Assembly (NCBI RefSeq): GCF_947497915.1
Contig: NZ_CANMIJ010000002.1
Coordinates: 124,001 to 188,000, forward strand
Origin: an uncultured Erythrobacter sp.
GTDB taxonomy: Bacteria; Pseudomonadota; Alphaproteobacteria; Sphingomonadales; Sphingomonadaceae
Reading direction: 5' to 3'
DNA: 64,000 nt
This document shows, piece by piece, positions 1 through 10,154 of the stretch (the stretch's first letter is position 1; each line of letters begins with the position of its first letter). The translations under genes and the position numbers were made by a program. The notes below the pieces were generated by a model. That model was not told the DNA's origin, searched no databases, and saw only the letters and a list, made by a program, of their open reading frames with translations.

Positions 1-184
1 AGTCATGTGCCTGCTGCGGAATGCCGCTCTCTTCTTCGCGGTCGTGGCGATAGATCGGCATCTCGTAATCATGGATGTCCAGCATTTCGATTTCTGCGTC
101 GTCAGCAAGGCTGGCAGCATAGGCAGCAAGTTGCTGATTGATCGAAATGGATGAATTGCTGGCTGCAAAGGCGAGGATACGCAT
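1..184 (-). CDS. NADPH-dependent FMN reductase family protein (partial, runs off window start)
   Basis: Reverse-strand translation MRILAFAASNSSISINQQLAAYAA...YEMPIYRHDREEESGIPQQAHD resembles the N-terminus of the NADPH-dependent FMN reductase family. Confidence 0.75.
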   Translation of the reverse strand, partial: MRILAFAASNSSISINQQLAAYAASLADDAEIEMLDIHDYEMPIYRHDREEESGIPQQAHD

Positions 185-214
185 CTTGCTCTCCTGATTA
201 TGGACGGATCGAGG

Positions 215-748
215 TTATCCCCGCCACGCGCGGCGCTCCTCTGCGGCGCGCAGCACTTCGTAGCTGACCTGGATGGCTTGAAACTGCTTGGCGGCCTCTT
301 CGTCGCCCGGCTTAACGTCGGGATGCACTTCTTTGGCTTTCGCGCGGTAGGCCTTCTTAATAGCCGGGTAATCGGCGTCGGCCTCCAATTCCAGCACCTC
401 GAGAGCCATCATCTCGTCGGCGCTGCGGCTTCCATCGCCCGATCCGGTCCATCCGTAGTGCGAAGCCTCGGCATAGCCTGCGCTTTCCTGACGCTCTGAC
501 TTGGCTCGCTCTTCCTTTTGCTCTTTGTCGAGCCCTTCGAAGTAATCCCAGCCCTTGTTGTATTCCGCCGCGTGCTTTTGGCAGAAATACCACTTGTCCG
601 GGCTATTGGGTGATTTGGGCGCAGGGCACAGGCCCGGTTCGCCGCAGCCGTGCCGGTCGCACTCACGCTGAGCCACTGTCTCGCGCGAGGATTCATACGA
701 ACGCCAGCGTGGGAAGCCCCAATCGTCGGACCGGCGCGCCTTAGGCAT
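215..748 (-). CDS. J-domain (DnaJ-like) protein
   Basis: C-terminal ALEVLELEADADYPAIKKAYRAKAKEVHPDVKPGDEEAAKQFQAIQVSYEVL = J domain with HPD motif. Confidence 0.9.
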   Translation of the reverse strand: MPKARRSDDWGFPRWRSYESSRETVAQRECDRHGCGEPGLCPAPKSPNSPDKWYFCQKHAAEYNKGWDYFEGLDKEQKEERAKSERQESAGYAEASHYGWTGSGDGSRSADEMMALEVLELEADADYPAIKKAYRAKAKEVHPDVKPGDEEAAKQFQAIQVSYEVLRAAEERRAWRG

Positions 749-920
749 GGGGAGCTGTGCTGTTAGTCGGTGACATATTGCGTTTCACCTAGGCGAGGTG
801 GCGAGGAAAGCCAATGCAATCAATATGGGAACCAGTTGCGATGTGAAATGTTGCATTGCAATAACACGTTTGCCTATCGGCGGTATCAGACCCAATGATC
901 CCGCCTAACACGAGACTTTG

Positions 921-1082
921 ATGAGCCAACAACTCGCCCTTTCCAGTCTGTTTTCCGTGCTTGCATTGGCAGTGCTGAGCCTTGCCTCGGTGAACGGTAT
1001 GGTCGGCGTTGACGGATCTGGCGCGGCGCCGATCCAGCCGTTTGCAATTCAGGCCGAGCTCGCGCCCGGCCTGAACAAGTAA
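921..1082 (+). CDS. small hypothetical membrane/secreted protein (53 aa)
   Basis: ATG at 921: MSQQLALSSLFSVLALAVLSLASVNGMVGVDGSGAAPIQPFAIQAELAPGLNK*; hydrophobic N-terminal segment; not overlapped by another credible gene. Confidence 0.55.
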   Translation: MSQQLALSSLFSVLALAVLSLASVNGMVGVDGSGAAPIQPFAIQAELAPGLNK

Positions 1083-1100
1083 TCACACAGAGTTCACCGA

Positions 1101-1619
1101 TTAGTTGATGATGATACTCGCGGCGCGGCGGTTCTGCGCCCAGGCTGCTGCGTTAGAGGCGAGCGCGACAGGGCGTTCCTTGCCATAGCTAACGGTGCGA
1201 ACACGGTTTGCATCCACCCCCAGGCTGACGAGGTAATTCTTCGCGGCATTGGCGCGTCGTTCACCCAGTGCAAGGTTGTATTCGCGCGTACCGCGTTCAT
1301 CGGCGTGGCCTTCAACGGTGAAGGTCAGTTGCGGATATTGCGCAAAATACTGCGCCTGCGCCTGAAGCGCGGCAGCATCGGAGCTGTCGATATTGAAACG
1401 GTCTGTATCGAAATAGATCACCGACGAACTGCCGACGGCCCCTGCGAAATGCTCTTGCGAGCCAACAATCGGGCCGGACTGGCTCGGCGTGTTGTCAATC
1501 GGCGCAGGCGTTGGCGATGTGACCTGCGCAGGTGGCAGGATCTCGGGCGGCTTTTTCGAGCATGCAGCAAGCGCGGTGGCCGAAGCGACCAGCAGCATTG
1601 TGGCTTTCATCGAATTCAT
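1101..1619 (-). CDS. pal: peptidoglycan-associated lipoprotein Pal (OmpA family)
   Basis: Lipobox ATALAACSKK; OmpA-like TVEGHADERGTREYNLALGERRANAAKNYLVSLGV; adjacent to tolB. Confidence 0.95.
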   Translation of the reverse strand: MNSMKATMLLVASATALAACSKKPPEILPPAQVTSPTPAPIDNTPSQSGPIVGSQEHFAGAVGSSSVIYFDTDRFNIDSSDAAALQAQAQYFAQYPQLTFTVEGHADERGTREYNLALGERRANAAKNYLVSLGVDANRVRTVSYGKERPVALASNAAAWAQNRRAASIIIN

Positions 1620-1688
1620 AGTCTTATCCTTTCGAAAACGGCCTTCGGTGTTCGGGCTGAGCGCCCAATTGGTTTCAATTCAATCTGG

Positions 1689-3104
1689 TCAATCGCGGAT
1701 CGGGCCCCACGCAGGGTCCGATGCATCGACCGGTGTTGGCAGGCGGCGTTCATTGTCGCCGGTCAGATCGACTTGCCACAGCCCCGAACGGCCCGAATTG
1801 CGTGTGGTGCGGAAGAACTGAATGATCCGGCCATTGGGCGCCCATGTCGGTGCCTCATCCTGCCAACCATTGGTCAGCACGCGCATGCCGCGCCCGCTTG
1901 GTGACATCACTGCGATATTGAAATCGCCAGCGATACGGGTGAAAGCAATCTGATCGCCGCGCGGGCTCCATTCCGGCGTTGCGCAGCGGCCACCAGAAAA
2001 GCTGATGCGTTTCTGGTTCGATCCGTCGGCATTCATGACATAACATTGCTGCGATCCGGAACGGTCGCTTTCAAAAACGATCTTCGATCCATCGGGGGAA
2101 TACGATCCGCCGATATCGATACCCGGCGTGTTGGTGAGCCGTACGCTGCGCCCGCCCGTGACAGGCACGCGGTAAATGTCGGTGTTGCCTGCGACCGCCA
2201 TCGAATACAGCACAGAGCGTCCATCGGGCGACCAGCGCGGAGCAAGCGTTGGGCTTGTGTTTTCAGTCACCAGCGTCTGTTTGCCGGTGCCGATATTATA
2301 GACGTAAATACGCGGATTGCCGTCGACATAGCTGAGATACATGATCTTCGAATAGTCGGGCGAATAACGCGGGGTTAGCGCAGTCGCGCTGCCCAGAGTT
2401 AGGAAGCGGTGGTTTGCCCCGTCGCTATCCATCACGGCCAGACGCTTCACCCGCTTATCTTTCGGGCCGGTCTCCGCGATATAGGCGATACGGCTGTCAA
2501 AGAACGGACTTTCACCGGTGAGCCGCGAGTAAACAAGGTCGGAGCATTTGTGCGCCGCGCGGCGCCAATCGGCCGGGCGCACTTCGTACCCTTCGCGGAT
2601 CAATTCATCCTGAAGCGCGACATCATAAAGGTAGCAACCGACAACAAGCGTCCCGTCATCCTGCGCAACCACAAAACCATGCACCAACATTTCCGCGCCG
2701 CGCCCGCTCCATGTGCCCCATGAAGGGGATTTGGTTTGCGGAAAACTTGGCTGCGGCAGGCTGTCAGGGCCAACCGGTTTAAACAGGCCGTTATTGCGGA
2801 GATTGGCAGTGATCACGCGCGCAACTTCGCGGCCCAAAGCCTCTGTTCCATCAACATTGGCAGGGGTTGTACGGTTGCGATCCGTGGCAAAAGCGGGGAT
2901 TGCGATGCCGATATCGGACCAGTCGCTTTCATCGGTCACCGTACCGCGCAGCGGGCCGTCATCTGCAAGTGCCTCACCATCCAGCGCGACATCGGCAACA
3001 TCGCCGCCTTCACCCAAAGCCTCGCCTAGATCCTGATTCTGCGCGAGCGCCGGGGCAGCCATCAGGCCCGCTATTGCTGCAAAGAACACCGTAAATTTCA
3101 TCAT
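1689..3104 (-). CDS. tolB: Tol-Pal system protein TolB
   Basis: WD40-like beta-propeller repeats (SPDGSKIVFESDRSGSQQ, SPRGDQIAFT), signal peptide, synteny. Confidence 0.95.
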   Translation of the reverse strand: MMKFTVFFAAIAGLMAAPALAQNQDLGEALGEGGDVADVALDGEALADDGPLRGTVTDESDWSDIGIAIPAFATDRNRTTPANVDGTEALGREVARVITANLRNNGLFKPVGPDSLPQPSFPQTKSPSWGTWSGRGAEMLVHGFVVAQDDGTLVVGCYLYDVALQDELIREGYEVRPADWRRAAHKCSDLVYSRLTGESPFFDSRIAYIAETGPKDKRVKRLAVMDSDGANHRFLTLGSATALTPRYSPDYSKIMYLSYVDGNPRIYVYNIGTGKQTLVTENTSPTLAPRWSPDGRSVLYSMAVAGNTDIYRVPVTGGRSVRLTNTPGIDIGGSYSPDGSKIVFESDRSGSQQCYVMNADGSNQKRISFSGGRCATPEWSPRGDQIAFTRIAGDFNIAVMSPSGRGMRVLTNGWQDEAPTWAPNGRIIQFFRTTRNSGRSGLWQVDLTGDNERRLPTPVDASDPAWGPIRD

Positions 3105-3928
3105 CAAAGCCTTCTGTCGAATTGCCATTCGAGATCGTCCCAGCGACTATAGAACTGCTCGGGTAAGTTAAAAGGCGCAGCGCGCCGAACCGCGCGGATT
3201 GCACGGTCGCAATGCAGACCAGCCTGCGGTTTGTTGGACGGAGTGATGCTCGCTGGATCGGTTCGGCAGGTCGGCGTCCCGCTCAATGATCCATTCTCGT
3301 TGAGCTTCCACGACACCGTGGAAATGAGCTTATCAGCCTCGACCCCGTTGGGAGCGGTCCAGTGACGGCGGAGCTGCCGCGTAATCGCAGAGGCGAGCGC
3401 GGCTCGCTCCCTACGGCCAAAATTCGCTGCGGGCGCGCGCGTTTCCTCGGTCGTGGTTGAACTGCCCTGCCCCGGCAGGAAATCATCGCCGATCCGGCTA
3501 CCGCCGCCGCGCTGAGCCGCGCGCGTGGGTGATGGAGAGGGCTGCGGAGTTGTACGATCAGGGCGTGACCTGTCTCTTGGCGGGCTTGTCGTCCTCGAAG
3601 TGTTACTTCGGGTCGTTCTCTCGGGCGGCGGCGCGGTTTCGGGCACGATCTCTGACGGTGTTTCGGCCGTATCCGGCGCAAGTTCTTCACCCAGTACGGG
3701 CGCAATGGCGGCGCTGCTTTCCAGCACAGGCTGCGGCGCCGTAGCCTCCAGACTGACTTCGGTCGCAAGGCTGACGTTCATGCTTTGCGGGAATTCCGCG
3801 ACTTCGTCACTTGGCGGTTGCAGCATAAGCACCGCCGCGACTGCCACATGCAGCGCAATCGCAATCGGCAGCGCGATGCTGTCCTCTTTGCGGAAAATGC
3901 CGCCGTCCTGAATGGTCGCCTCTCCCAT
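3104..3928 (-). CDS. tolA: TolA-like cell envelope protein
   Basis: Single N-terminal TM, Pro/Thr/Arg-rich linker, TonB/TolA-like C-terminus; between tolR and tolB. Confidence 0.8.
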   Translation of the reverse strand: MGEATIQDGGIFRKEDSIALPIAIALHVAVAAVLMLQPPSDEVAEFPQSMNVSLATEVSLEATAPQPVLESSAAIAPVLGEELAPDTAETPSEIVPETAPPPERTTRSNTSRTTSPPRDRSRPDRTTPQPSPSPTRAAQRGGGSRIGDDFLPGQGSSTTTEETRAPAANFGRRERAALASAITRQLRRHWTAPNGVEADKLISTVSWKLNENGSLSGTPTCRTDPASITPSNKPQAGLHCDRAIRAVRRAAPFNLPEQFYSRWDDLEWQFDRRL

Positions 3929-3939
3929 ATTGCGTGAGG

Positions 3940-4383
3940 CTATGGCGGTGAGACTGAACCGCTGGTGACCAGCGATATATTGGTGAAGCCAGCGCGGTTC
4001 AGCTCGCCCAGCACAGCCATGGTGCGACCATATTCGACCGCGCGGTCGCCGCGGAACACGACAATCGGCAGCTCGCCGTTCGCCTGACGATCAATCGCGC
4101 CAAGTGCCGCAGGGAAACCGCCTGTCGCAACGGCTTCGCTATCGATATAGATCACCCCGTCGCTATCGACCGAAATGGTGATCTGCTCCGGCGTCTGCTC
4201 CACCGCATTGGCGCGGCTATCAGGCAGTTCAATCGGCACACCCACCGCGAGCAGAGGAGCGGTGACCATAAAGATGATGAGCAGCACCAGCATCACGTCC
4301 ACAAATGGCGTGACGTTGATCTCCGCCATAGGCGCACGCCGAGACCGGCGGCCTGAACGGGAGGAAGCTACGCCCATCCCCAT
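3940..4383 (-). CDS. tolR: biopolymer transporter ExbD/TolR
   Basis: MAEINVTPFVDVMLVLLIIFMVTAPLL. Confidence 0.95.
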   Translation of the reverse strand: MGMGVASSRSGRRSRRAPMAEINVTPFVDVMLVLLIIFMVTAPLLAVGVPIELPDSRANAVEQTPEQITISVDSDGVIYIDSEAVATGGFPAALGAIDRQANGELPIVVFRGDRAVEYGRTMAVLGELNRAGFTNISLVTSGSVSPP

Positions 4384-5084
4384 TACTTCTTATCCAGCTC
4401 ACGGCTCAGGCCAGCGTGCACGCGGTCGGCAAAGCGCTGCAGCTTTGCTTCATAACGGTTCACGCGGTTCGAAAACCGGTTGTAGGCAATGACGGCCGGG
4501 ATAGCAGCGAACAGGCCGATCGCTGTCGCAAACAACGCTTCGGAAATGCCAGGCGCAACCACAGCAAGCGATGAGCTTTCCTGAGCGCCGATCTGGAAAA
4601 AGCTGTTCATGATGCCCCACACAGTGCCGAACAGGCCGACAAACGGCGCGACAGATCCCGTGGTGGCGAGGAAGTTCAGCCGCCCCGCCAGTTCATCCGC
4701 TTCGTGGGCAACCTGCCCCTCCATCGCGGCGTTGATCCTGTCTCGTGCAGCCCCTGTATCAATCGATGAACCAGATGTGGAACGTTTCCATTCATCCAGA
4801 CCAGCCGATGCCACCCGGGCCGAGGCGACTTCGCGGCGCTGTTGTTTTGTCAGCAAGCCATCACGGTCACGCGTTCCCCAGAAATCAGCCTCATATTCGC
4901 GCGAACGACCCTCCATCCGGCTCATCCGCAGGCTGAATGAAACGATGATCGTCCACACCCACAGACTAGCCAGCAAAAGCCCCGCCATCACGGCCTGAAC
5001 CACGATATCGGCGTCCAGAAACAGTTCGAGCGGGTCGAGCCGCGTCGTCGGAACAGCTGCGAGAAGTTGAAGCGAAAGTGTCAT
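4383..5084 (-). CDS. tolQ: TolQ proton channel family protein
   Basis: GSVAPFVGLFGTVWGIMNSF; start at MTLSLQLL gives a 4-nt overlap with ybgC. Confidence 0.95.
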   Translation of the reverse strand: MTLSLQLLAAVPTTRLDPLELFLDADIVVQAVMAGLLLASLWVWTIIVSFSLRMSRMEGRSREYEADFWGTRDRDGLLTKQQRREVASARVASAGLDEWKRSTSGSSIDTGAARDRINAAMEGQVAHEADELAGRLNFLATTGSVAPFVGLFGTVWGIMNSFFQIGAQESSSLAVVAPGISEALFATAIGLFAAIPAVIAYNRFSNRVNRYEAKLQRFADRVHAGLSRELDKK

Positions 5085-5539
5085 GAGGCCTTGTGATCCA
5101 TGAATGATTGGAATGCGGCGCGCCACGGCGCAGGCTGGCGTTTGGGCCGCCCTTCGAGTGAGATATATCCAACGCGCAAAGTCGCTTCGCAGAGCTTTTC
5201 GTCACCGCGCCGGGCAATCTGGTGCATCCGGCAACTCGCCGCGCCCAATTCCATGCAGGTGGTTTCGATCACTACGTCATCATCCAGCTTGGCCGGACGC
5301 AGATATTTGAGATTGATCTCTGACACGGCATAGGCGCCGCCTTCTGCGCCCGCCTCGATCTCCGCGCGCTGATCAATTTCCAGCATCCGCAGCAGATCAG
5401 AGCGCGCGCGTTCGAACCAGCGCAGATAGTTCGCGTGATAGGTGATGCCCGATAGATCGGTATCTTCGTAATAGACGCGCACGGCATACAGGTGCCTAGG
5501 GCCGTCAAATACGCCGCCGGGAGGAGTTGGGTTAACCAT
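5081..5539 (-). CDS. ybgC: Tol-Pal-associated acyl-CoA thioesterase YbgC
   Basis: VYYEDTDLSGITYHANYLRWFERARSD hotdog motif; start of the tol-pal operon. Confidence 0.93.
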   Translation of the reverse strand: MVNPTPPGGVFDGPRHLYAVRVYYEDTDLSGITYHANYLRWFERARSDLLRMLEIDQRAEIEAGAEGGAYAVSEINLKYLRPAKLDDDVVIETTCMELGAASCRMHQIARRGDEKLCEATLRVGYISLEGRPKRQPAPWRAAFQSFMDHKAS

Positions 5540-5635
5540 TACGTGAGCGTTTAGCCTAGCCGCGATTCAGTGCAAAGCTGAGATTGCGCGCAACGGTATG
5601 AATGGTGGTGAAACGAGTCTCGCGCGCGACGAAAC

Positions 5636-6016
5636 TCAATTTCTACAAATCATACGCCCTAATGGCTGACCGCCAAAGATGTGCACGTGCAGGTGCGGAA
5701 CTTCTTGCCCGCCATGCGCGCCGATATTGGCCATTGCGCGGTAACCCGGCTCAACCAGCCCCTTCATCCGCGCCACTTCGCCCACCGCACGTACAAAGCC
5801 GCCAATCTCCGCGTCCGACGCTTTGGCAGAGAAATCATCCCAGCTGACATAGCGCCCTTTCGGGATCACCAGCGTGTGCACCTCGGCCTGAGGATTGATG
5901 TCTTCAAATGCGAACGCCCATTCATCTTCATAGACTTTGCTCGACGGGATCTCCCCGCGAAGGATCTTCGCAAAGATGTTGTCGTCGTCATAGGGCAGCG
6001 TCGGATCAATCGGCAT
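5636..6016 (-). CDS. HIT family (histidine triad) protein
   Basis: GGQEVPHLHVHIFGG histidine triad. Confidence 0.95.
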   Translation of the reverse strand: MPIDPTLPYDDDNIFAKILRGEIPSSKVYEDEWAFAFEDINPQAEVHTLVIPKGRYVSWDDFSAKASDAEIGGFVRAVGEVARMKGLVEPGYRAMANIGAHGGQEVPHLHVHIFGGQPLGRMICRN

Positions 6017-6019
6017 GTG

Positions 6020-6334
6020 TCACTCCGTACGTGATGCTTTTTCATCGAGGCCCGAAAGCCCCTCTCGCCGGTCAAGTTCGGCCAGCACATGGTCAAACGA
6101 GACGCCTTTTGCGTTCAAAAGCACCATCAGGTGAAATAGCAAATCGGCGCTTTCTCCAACCAGTTCCTCATTGCTTCCCGAAAGCGCGGCGATCACCGTT
6201 TCGGTGGCTTCCTCACCAACCTTTTGCGCGATCTTCGGCACGCCCTTCGCATTGAGTTTCGCGACATAGCTGCTGTCGGGAGAGGCTGCACGCCGTGCGG
6301 CGATGGTCTGTTCAAGGCGGTCTAAAGTGCTCAT
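6020..6334 (-). CDS. hisE: phosphoribosyl-ATP diphosphatase
   Basis: [32 protein letters not shown]; next to hisF. Confidence 0.95.
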   Translation of the reverse strand: MSTLDRLEQTIAARRAASPDSSYVAKLNAKGVPKIAQKVGEEATETVIAALSGSNEELVGESADLLFHLMVLLNAKGVSFDHVLAELDRREGLSGLDEKASRTE

Positions 6335-6349
6335 CGCTCAGCTTTTCCC

Positions 6350-7132
6350 TCAAAGACCGCGCGCGGGCAAGCCTGCACTGCGAAGCGCCGCATGTGCATC
6401 AGAAATCGAGTATTCACCAAAGTGGAAGATCGAGGCCGCCAAAACCGCGCTGGCATGCCCCTCTTTCACGCCGTCCACCAGATGATCGAGCGTGCCAACC
6501 CCGCCGCTGGCGATCACCGGAATGCTCACTGCGTCGGCGATAGTGCGCGTTAGCTCTAGATCATATCCGGCTTTCGTCCCGTCGCCGTCCATGCTGGTGA
6601 CAAGCAGTTCGCCTGCGCCCAGTTCGGCCATTTTGGTCGCGTGTTCGACGGCGTCAATTCCGGTGGGCTTGCGCCCGCCATGGGTGAAGATTTCCCAGCT
6701 GGGCGCCGCCTCACCCGTGGCCGGTACAACGCGCCGCGCATCAACGCTGGCGACAATGCACTGGCTGCCGAACCGCTCCGCAATCTCGCGAACGACTTCG
6801 GGGCGTTTGACCGCAGCGGAATTCACCGCAACTTTGTCCGCGCCCGCGAGCAAGAGCGCGCGCGCATCCTCGACCGATGCAACCCCGCCGCCGACCGTCA
6901 CCGGCATAAAGCACACCTCTGCCGTACGCTTCACAATGTCGAGCAACGTGCCGCGCCCTTCATGGGTGGCGGAAATATCAAGGAAACACAGCTCATCCGC
7001 GCCCGCCGCATCATATGCGCGCGCCTGCTCCACCGGATCGCCTGCGTCTTTCAAATCGACAAAGTTCACGCCCTTAACGACGCGCCCATCGGCGACGTCG
7101 AGGCAAGGGATAACTCGGATACGGACGGTCAT
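6350..7132 (-). CDS. hisF: imidazole glycerol phosphate synthase subunit HisF
   Basis: [37 protein letters not shown]; start refined to 7132. Confidence 0.97.
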   Translation of the reverse strand: MTVRIRVIPCLDVADGRVVKGVNFVDLKDAGDPVEQARAYDAAGADELCFLDISATHEGRGTLLDIVKRTAEVCFMPVTVGGGVASVEDARALLLAGADKVAVNSAAVKRPEVVREIAERFGSQCIVASVDARRVVPATGEAAPSWEIFTHGGRKPTGIDAVEHATKMAELGAGELLVTSMDGDGTKAGYDLELTRTIADAVSIPVIASGGVGTLDHLVDGVKEGHASAVLAASIFHFGEYSISDAHAALRSAGLPARGL

Positions 7133-7428
7133 TGTGTGCCTTCCGGAGGGGTAGCAAGGTAAACACCGGGCTCTGGGCAATCATTGTTCTCACAATCGTT
7201 ATCGATCGAAAAAACAAGTAGGAAAGGCCACAAAAAGCTAACGAAAAACGCGCCTGCCATACCGTAGACCAATCCTTCCTGACCAAAGCGCGGCTCAAGA
7301 AATTTCGCCACCCCGAGCGCAAGCACCAAGAACACAACCACATTGATCAGCGCGATCTCAAGCGTCGCCACCGTAATCCCCGCAAGGAATGTTAGGATCA
7401 GGAAGAGGGAGCCGATTAGACGGATCAT
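7129..7428 (-). CDS. hypothetical membrane protein inside the his operon
   Basis: Hydrophobic [20 protein letters not shown] start gives 4-nt overlaps with the genes on both sides. Confidence 0.6.
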   Translation of the reverse strand: MIRLIGSLFLILTFLAGITVATLEIALINVVVFLVLALGVAKFLEPRFGQEGLVYGMAGAFFVSFLWPFLLVFSIDNDCENNDCPEPGVYLATPPEGTQ

Positions 7429-7748
7429 TGTGGGACTAAAGCTTTCAGGAAATAGATGCCGACCCAAAAGCTGAAGCCTGCCAGCAACAGGTGGATGCCA
7501 ACTATGAGCTTAAAATAATAATCATGGCGTTTCCAATCGATTCCCAAGGAACGGATTTCGCCAGTGCGCAATGCTCTCCAAATGTCAATTAAGAGCGACA
7601 TTCCGCATATGGATAAGAGTAATCCAAGTAATCCGTCGCGCCAAGTTTGTCCGAACCCAAACCAAACGTCGAGGATTGTAGCTGTGCCAAAAAGTATCGG
7701 GAACCCCCAGGCAGCGGTGCTCATGAGGTTTTTTGGAACCAGCTTCAC
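7425..7748 (-). CDS. hypothetical membrane protein inside the his operon
   Basis: Multiple hydrophobic segments; start overlaps the hisA stop region by 4 nt. Confidence 0.6.
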   Translation of the reverse strand: MKLVPKNLMSTAAWGFPILFGTATILDVWFGFGQTWRDGLLGLLLSICGMSLLIDIWRALRTGEIRSLGIDWKRHDYYFKLIVGIHLLLAGFSFWVGIYFLKALVPQ

Positions 7749-8482
7749 GCCCGCGCGCCCATCGCAATCGCCGCCGCCAGATCGAGCTTGCCTTCATACA
7801 GCGCGCGGCCTGTGATGACGCCTTCGATGCCTTCTTTGGCGTTCAGCGAAAGGACGTGAATGTCATCAATGCCTTTGACGCCGCCGCTTGCGATAACGGG
7901 AATATCGACCTGCCGCGCCAATTCGACGGTCGCGTCGATATTCACGCCTTTCAGCAAGCCGTCGCGGCCAATGTCGGTGAACAATAGGCTGGCAACGCCC
8001 GCATCTTCGAACCGGCGGGCGAGATCGACGACGGGTACATCGGATACCTCGGCCCAGCCCTCGGTCGCGACCATGCCGTCCTTCGCGTCCACCGCGACGA
8101 CGATGCCGCCTTCCCATTCTTTCGCCATGTCTTTCACGAATTCGGGATTTTTGAGCGCAGCCGAGCCCATCACAACGCGCGAGACGCCAAGGTTGAACCA
8201 GCCTTCGACGCCAGCCGCATCGCGGATACCGCCGCCCAGTTGCACATGGCCGGGAAACTCTTTGATGATCGCCTCGACAGCCTCGCGGTTCTCCGCCCGA
8301 CCAGCAAAGCTGCCGTCCAGATCGACCACGTGAAGATGCTCCGCACCAGCCTCGGCGAACATCATCGCTTGGGCAGCGGGATTGTCACCGTAAACGGTCG
8401 CGCGGTCCATATCGCCTTCGGAAAGGCGCACGACTTGGCCGGATTTCAGGTCAATGGCCGGAAACACAATCATACTTTCCAC
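7745..8482 (-). CDS. hisA: 1-(5-phosphoribosyl)-5-[(5-phosphoribosylamino)methylideneamino]imidazole-4-carboxamide isomerase
   Basis: MIVFPAIDLKSGQVVRLSEGDMDRATVYGDNP. Confidence 0.97.
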   Translation of the reverse strand: MESMIVFPAIDLKSGQVVRLSEGDMDRATVYGDNPAAQAMMFAEAGAEHLHVVDLDGSFAGRAENREAVEAIIKEFPGHVQLGGGIRDAAGVEGWFNLGVSRVVMGSAALKNPEFVKDMAKEWEGGIVVAVDAKDGMVATEGWAEVSDVPVVDLARRFEDAGVASLLFTDIGRDGLLKGVNIDATVELARQVDIPVIASGGVKGIDDIHVLSLNAKEGIEGVITGRALYEGKLDLAAAIAMGARA

Positions 8483-9108
8483 TCCAGAAAGCGGGTTAGG
8501 GTCGCGAGGCCATAAGCCTGGCTTTTTTCAGGGTGAAATTGCACGCCGAGGATATTGCCGCGCGCCACTGCGGCGACAAGGCCTTCACCGTGATCCGTCA
8601 TCGCCGCCACATCCTGCGGATCGTCAGCGGCAAAGTGATAGGAATGCAGGAAGTACGCCTCACCCGCCTCAACCACAGCGTGGTCTTTCGCGTGAAGCAT
8701 CGGCGCGACATCGTTCCAGCCCATATGCGGAACCTTGATTGCGGGGTCGGTCGGTTCGATTTTGCGCACTTCGCCCGAAATCCAGTCGAGGCCAGCGGTC
8801 GTCCCATGCTCCAGCCCGCGCGAGCTGAGCAATTGCATGCCGACACAAATGCCAAGAAACGGCGCGCCGCCAACGTGAACACGCTCGGTCATCGCCTCGA
8901 CCATGCCGCCGATTGCATTCAGGCCTTCGGCGCAGGCTTTGAATGATCCCACACCGGGCAAAACTATCCGATCAGCCGCGCGCACGACCTGCGGATCAGC
9001 GGTGACGCAGACATTCGCCCCCACCGCTTTACCCGCGACCTTTAGGGCATTGTGAACCGAATGAAGATTGCCCGCGCCGTAATCGATCAGGGCGATGACT
9101 TCAGCCAT
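8470..9108 (-). CDS. hisH: imidazole glycerol phosphate synthase subunit HisH
   Basis: IALIDYGAGNLHSVHNAL; PFLGICVGMQLL glutaminase motif. Confidence 0.97.
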   Translation of the reverse strand: MAEVIALIDYGAGNLHSVHNALKVAGKAVGANVCVTADPQVVRAADRIVLPGVGSFKACAEGLNAIGGMVEAMTERVHVGGAPFLGICVGMQLLSSRGLEHGTTAGLDWISGEVRKIEPTDPAIKVPHMGWNDVAPMLHAKDHAVVEAGEAYFLHSYHFAADDPQDVAAMTDHGEGLVAAVARGNILGVQFHPEKSQAYGLATLTRFLEWKV

Positions 9109-9397
9109 TGAATGCCTCAAATCCCGGGCCGACAAAGCGAGGTGTCCATTCGATCATCTGGCTGTTTGCCACGCCTTGGGTGATGAAAGGGTCGCTCGCG
9201 GCGAGGCGCTCTGCCTCTTCGCGGCTTTCTGCGCGAATGAAAATTAGCCCGCCGTCGCGCGGTTCTTTCGGCCCCCACGCCATAAAGTGGCCGGAGGCGT
9301 GTCCGGCCTTCAGCCATTCCAGATGCGCAGCCAACAATGCATCGATTTCCTCGATCGGCACCGTGTAAGTCAGCGACGCGATAAAGATGCTAGCCAC
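9101..9397 (-). CDS. YciI-like protein
   Basis: [47 protein letters not shown] typical YciI; probable GTG start at 9397. Confidence 0.85.
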   Translation of the reverse strand: MASIFIASLTYTVPIEEIDALLAAHLEWLKAGHASGHFMAWGPKEPRDGGLIFIRAESREEAERLAASDPFITQGVANSQMIEWTPRFVGPGFEAFNG

Positions 9398-10017
9398 CAA
9401 GCTGCCCCTTTGTGCTCGGGATAGCGCCGCCTTTGCGCGGATCGCGTTCGACGGCGGTGCGCATGGCGCGGGCAAAGCCTTTATACAGGCTTTCGCAAAT
9501 GTGATGGTTGTTGGTGCCGTATAACAGCTCGCAATGCAGCGTCAGACCGGCGCTTTGCGAGACGGAATGAAACCAGTGCTCGATCAGCTCAGTATCCCAT
9601 TCGCCAAGGCGTTCCTGCGTGAATTTCGCCTTCCAAATAAAGAACGGGCGGCCCGAGATATCCAGCGCGACGCGGCTGAGCGTTTCGTCCATCGGCGAAT
9701 AGGCGTGGCCATAACGGCCAATGCCCGCCTTATCGCCGAGCGCATCGGACAGGGCCTGACCCAGCGCAATCGCGGAATCCTCTGTCGTGTGATGCTGATC
9801 CACGTGCAAATCGCCTTCGACCTTCATCGTCACATCGATCAGCGAGTGTTTGGAAAACTGCTCAACCATATGATCGAGAAAGCCGATGCCGGTAGACACG
9901 TCATACGCGCCTGTCCCGTCGAGGTTGACGTGGATCGAAATCGACGTTTCGGCGGTCTTGCGTTCAACCGAGCCTGTGCGCGCGGCGGCTTGGGGAATAT
10001 TTGGGGTATCAGACATG
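9390..10017 (-). CDS. hisB: imidazoleglycerol-phosphate dehydratase
   Basis: [47 protein letters not shown]. Confidence 0.97.
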
Positions 10018-10154
10018 GCTAGCGCTATAGGCGGGTGAGAGCGTGTTGCAAGATGCACAGACGCCTCGTTTTCATTGCTGGCACGCTGATTTTGCGCACC
10101 AATCCCGCTAAAGGCTTGACCAGCGCGGCGCGCCTCGCCACGACTCTCAGCGAT

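Noticed and set aside
1305-1904. Long + strand ORF opposite pal/tolB (and similar antisense ORFs across the window, e.g. 42024..42938, 48566..49723, 53097..53882, 55028..55699)
   Set aside because: High-GC antisense shadow ORFs: no recognisable motifs and fully overlapped by strongly supported genes on the other strand
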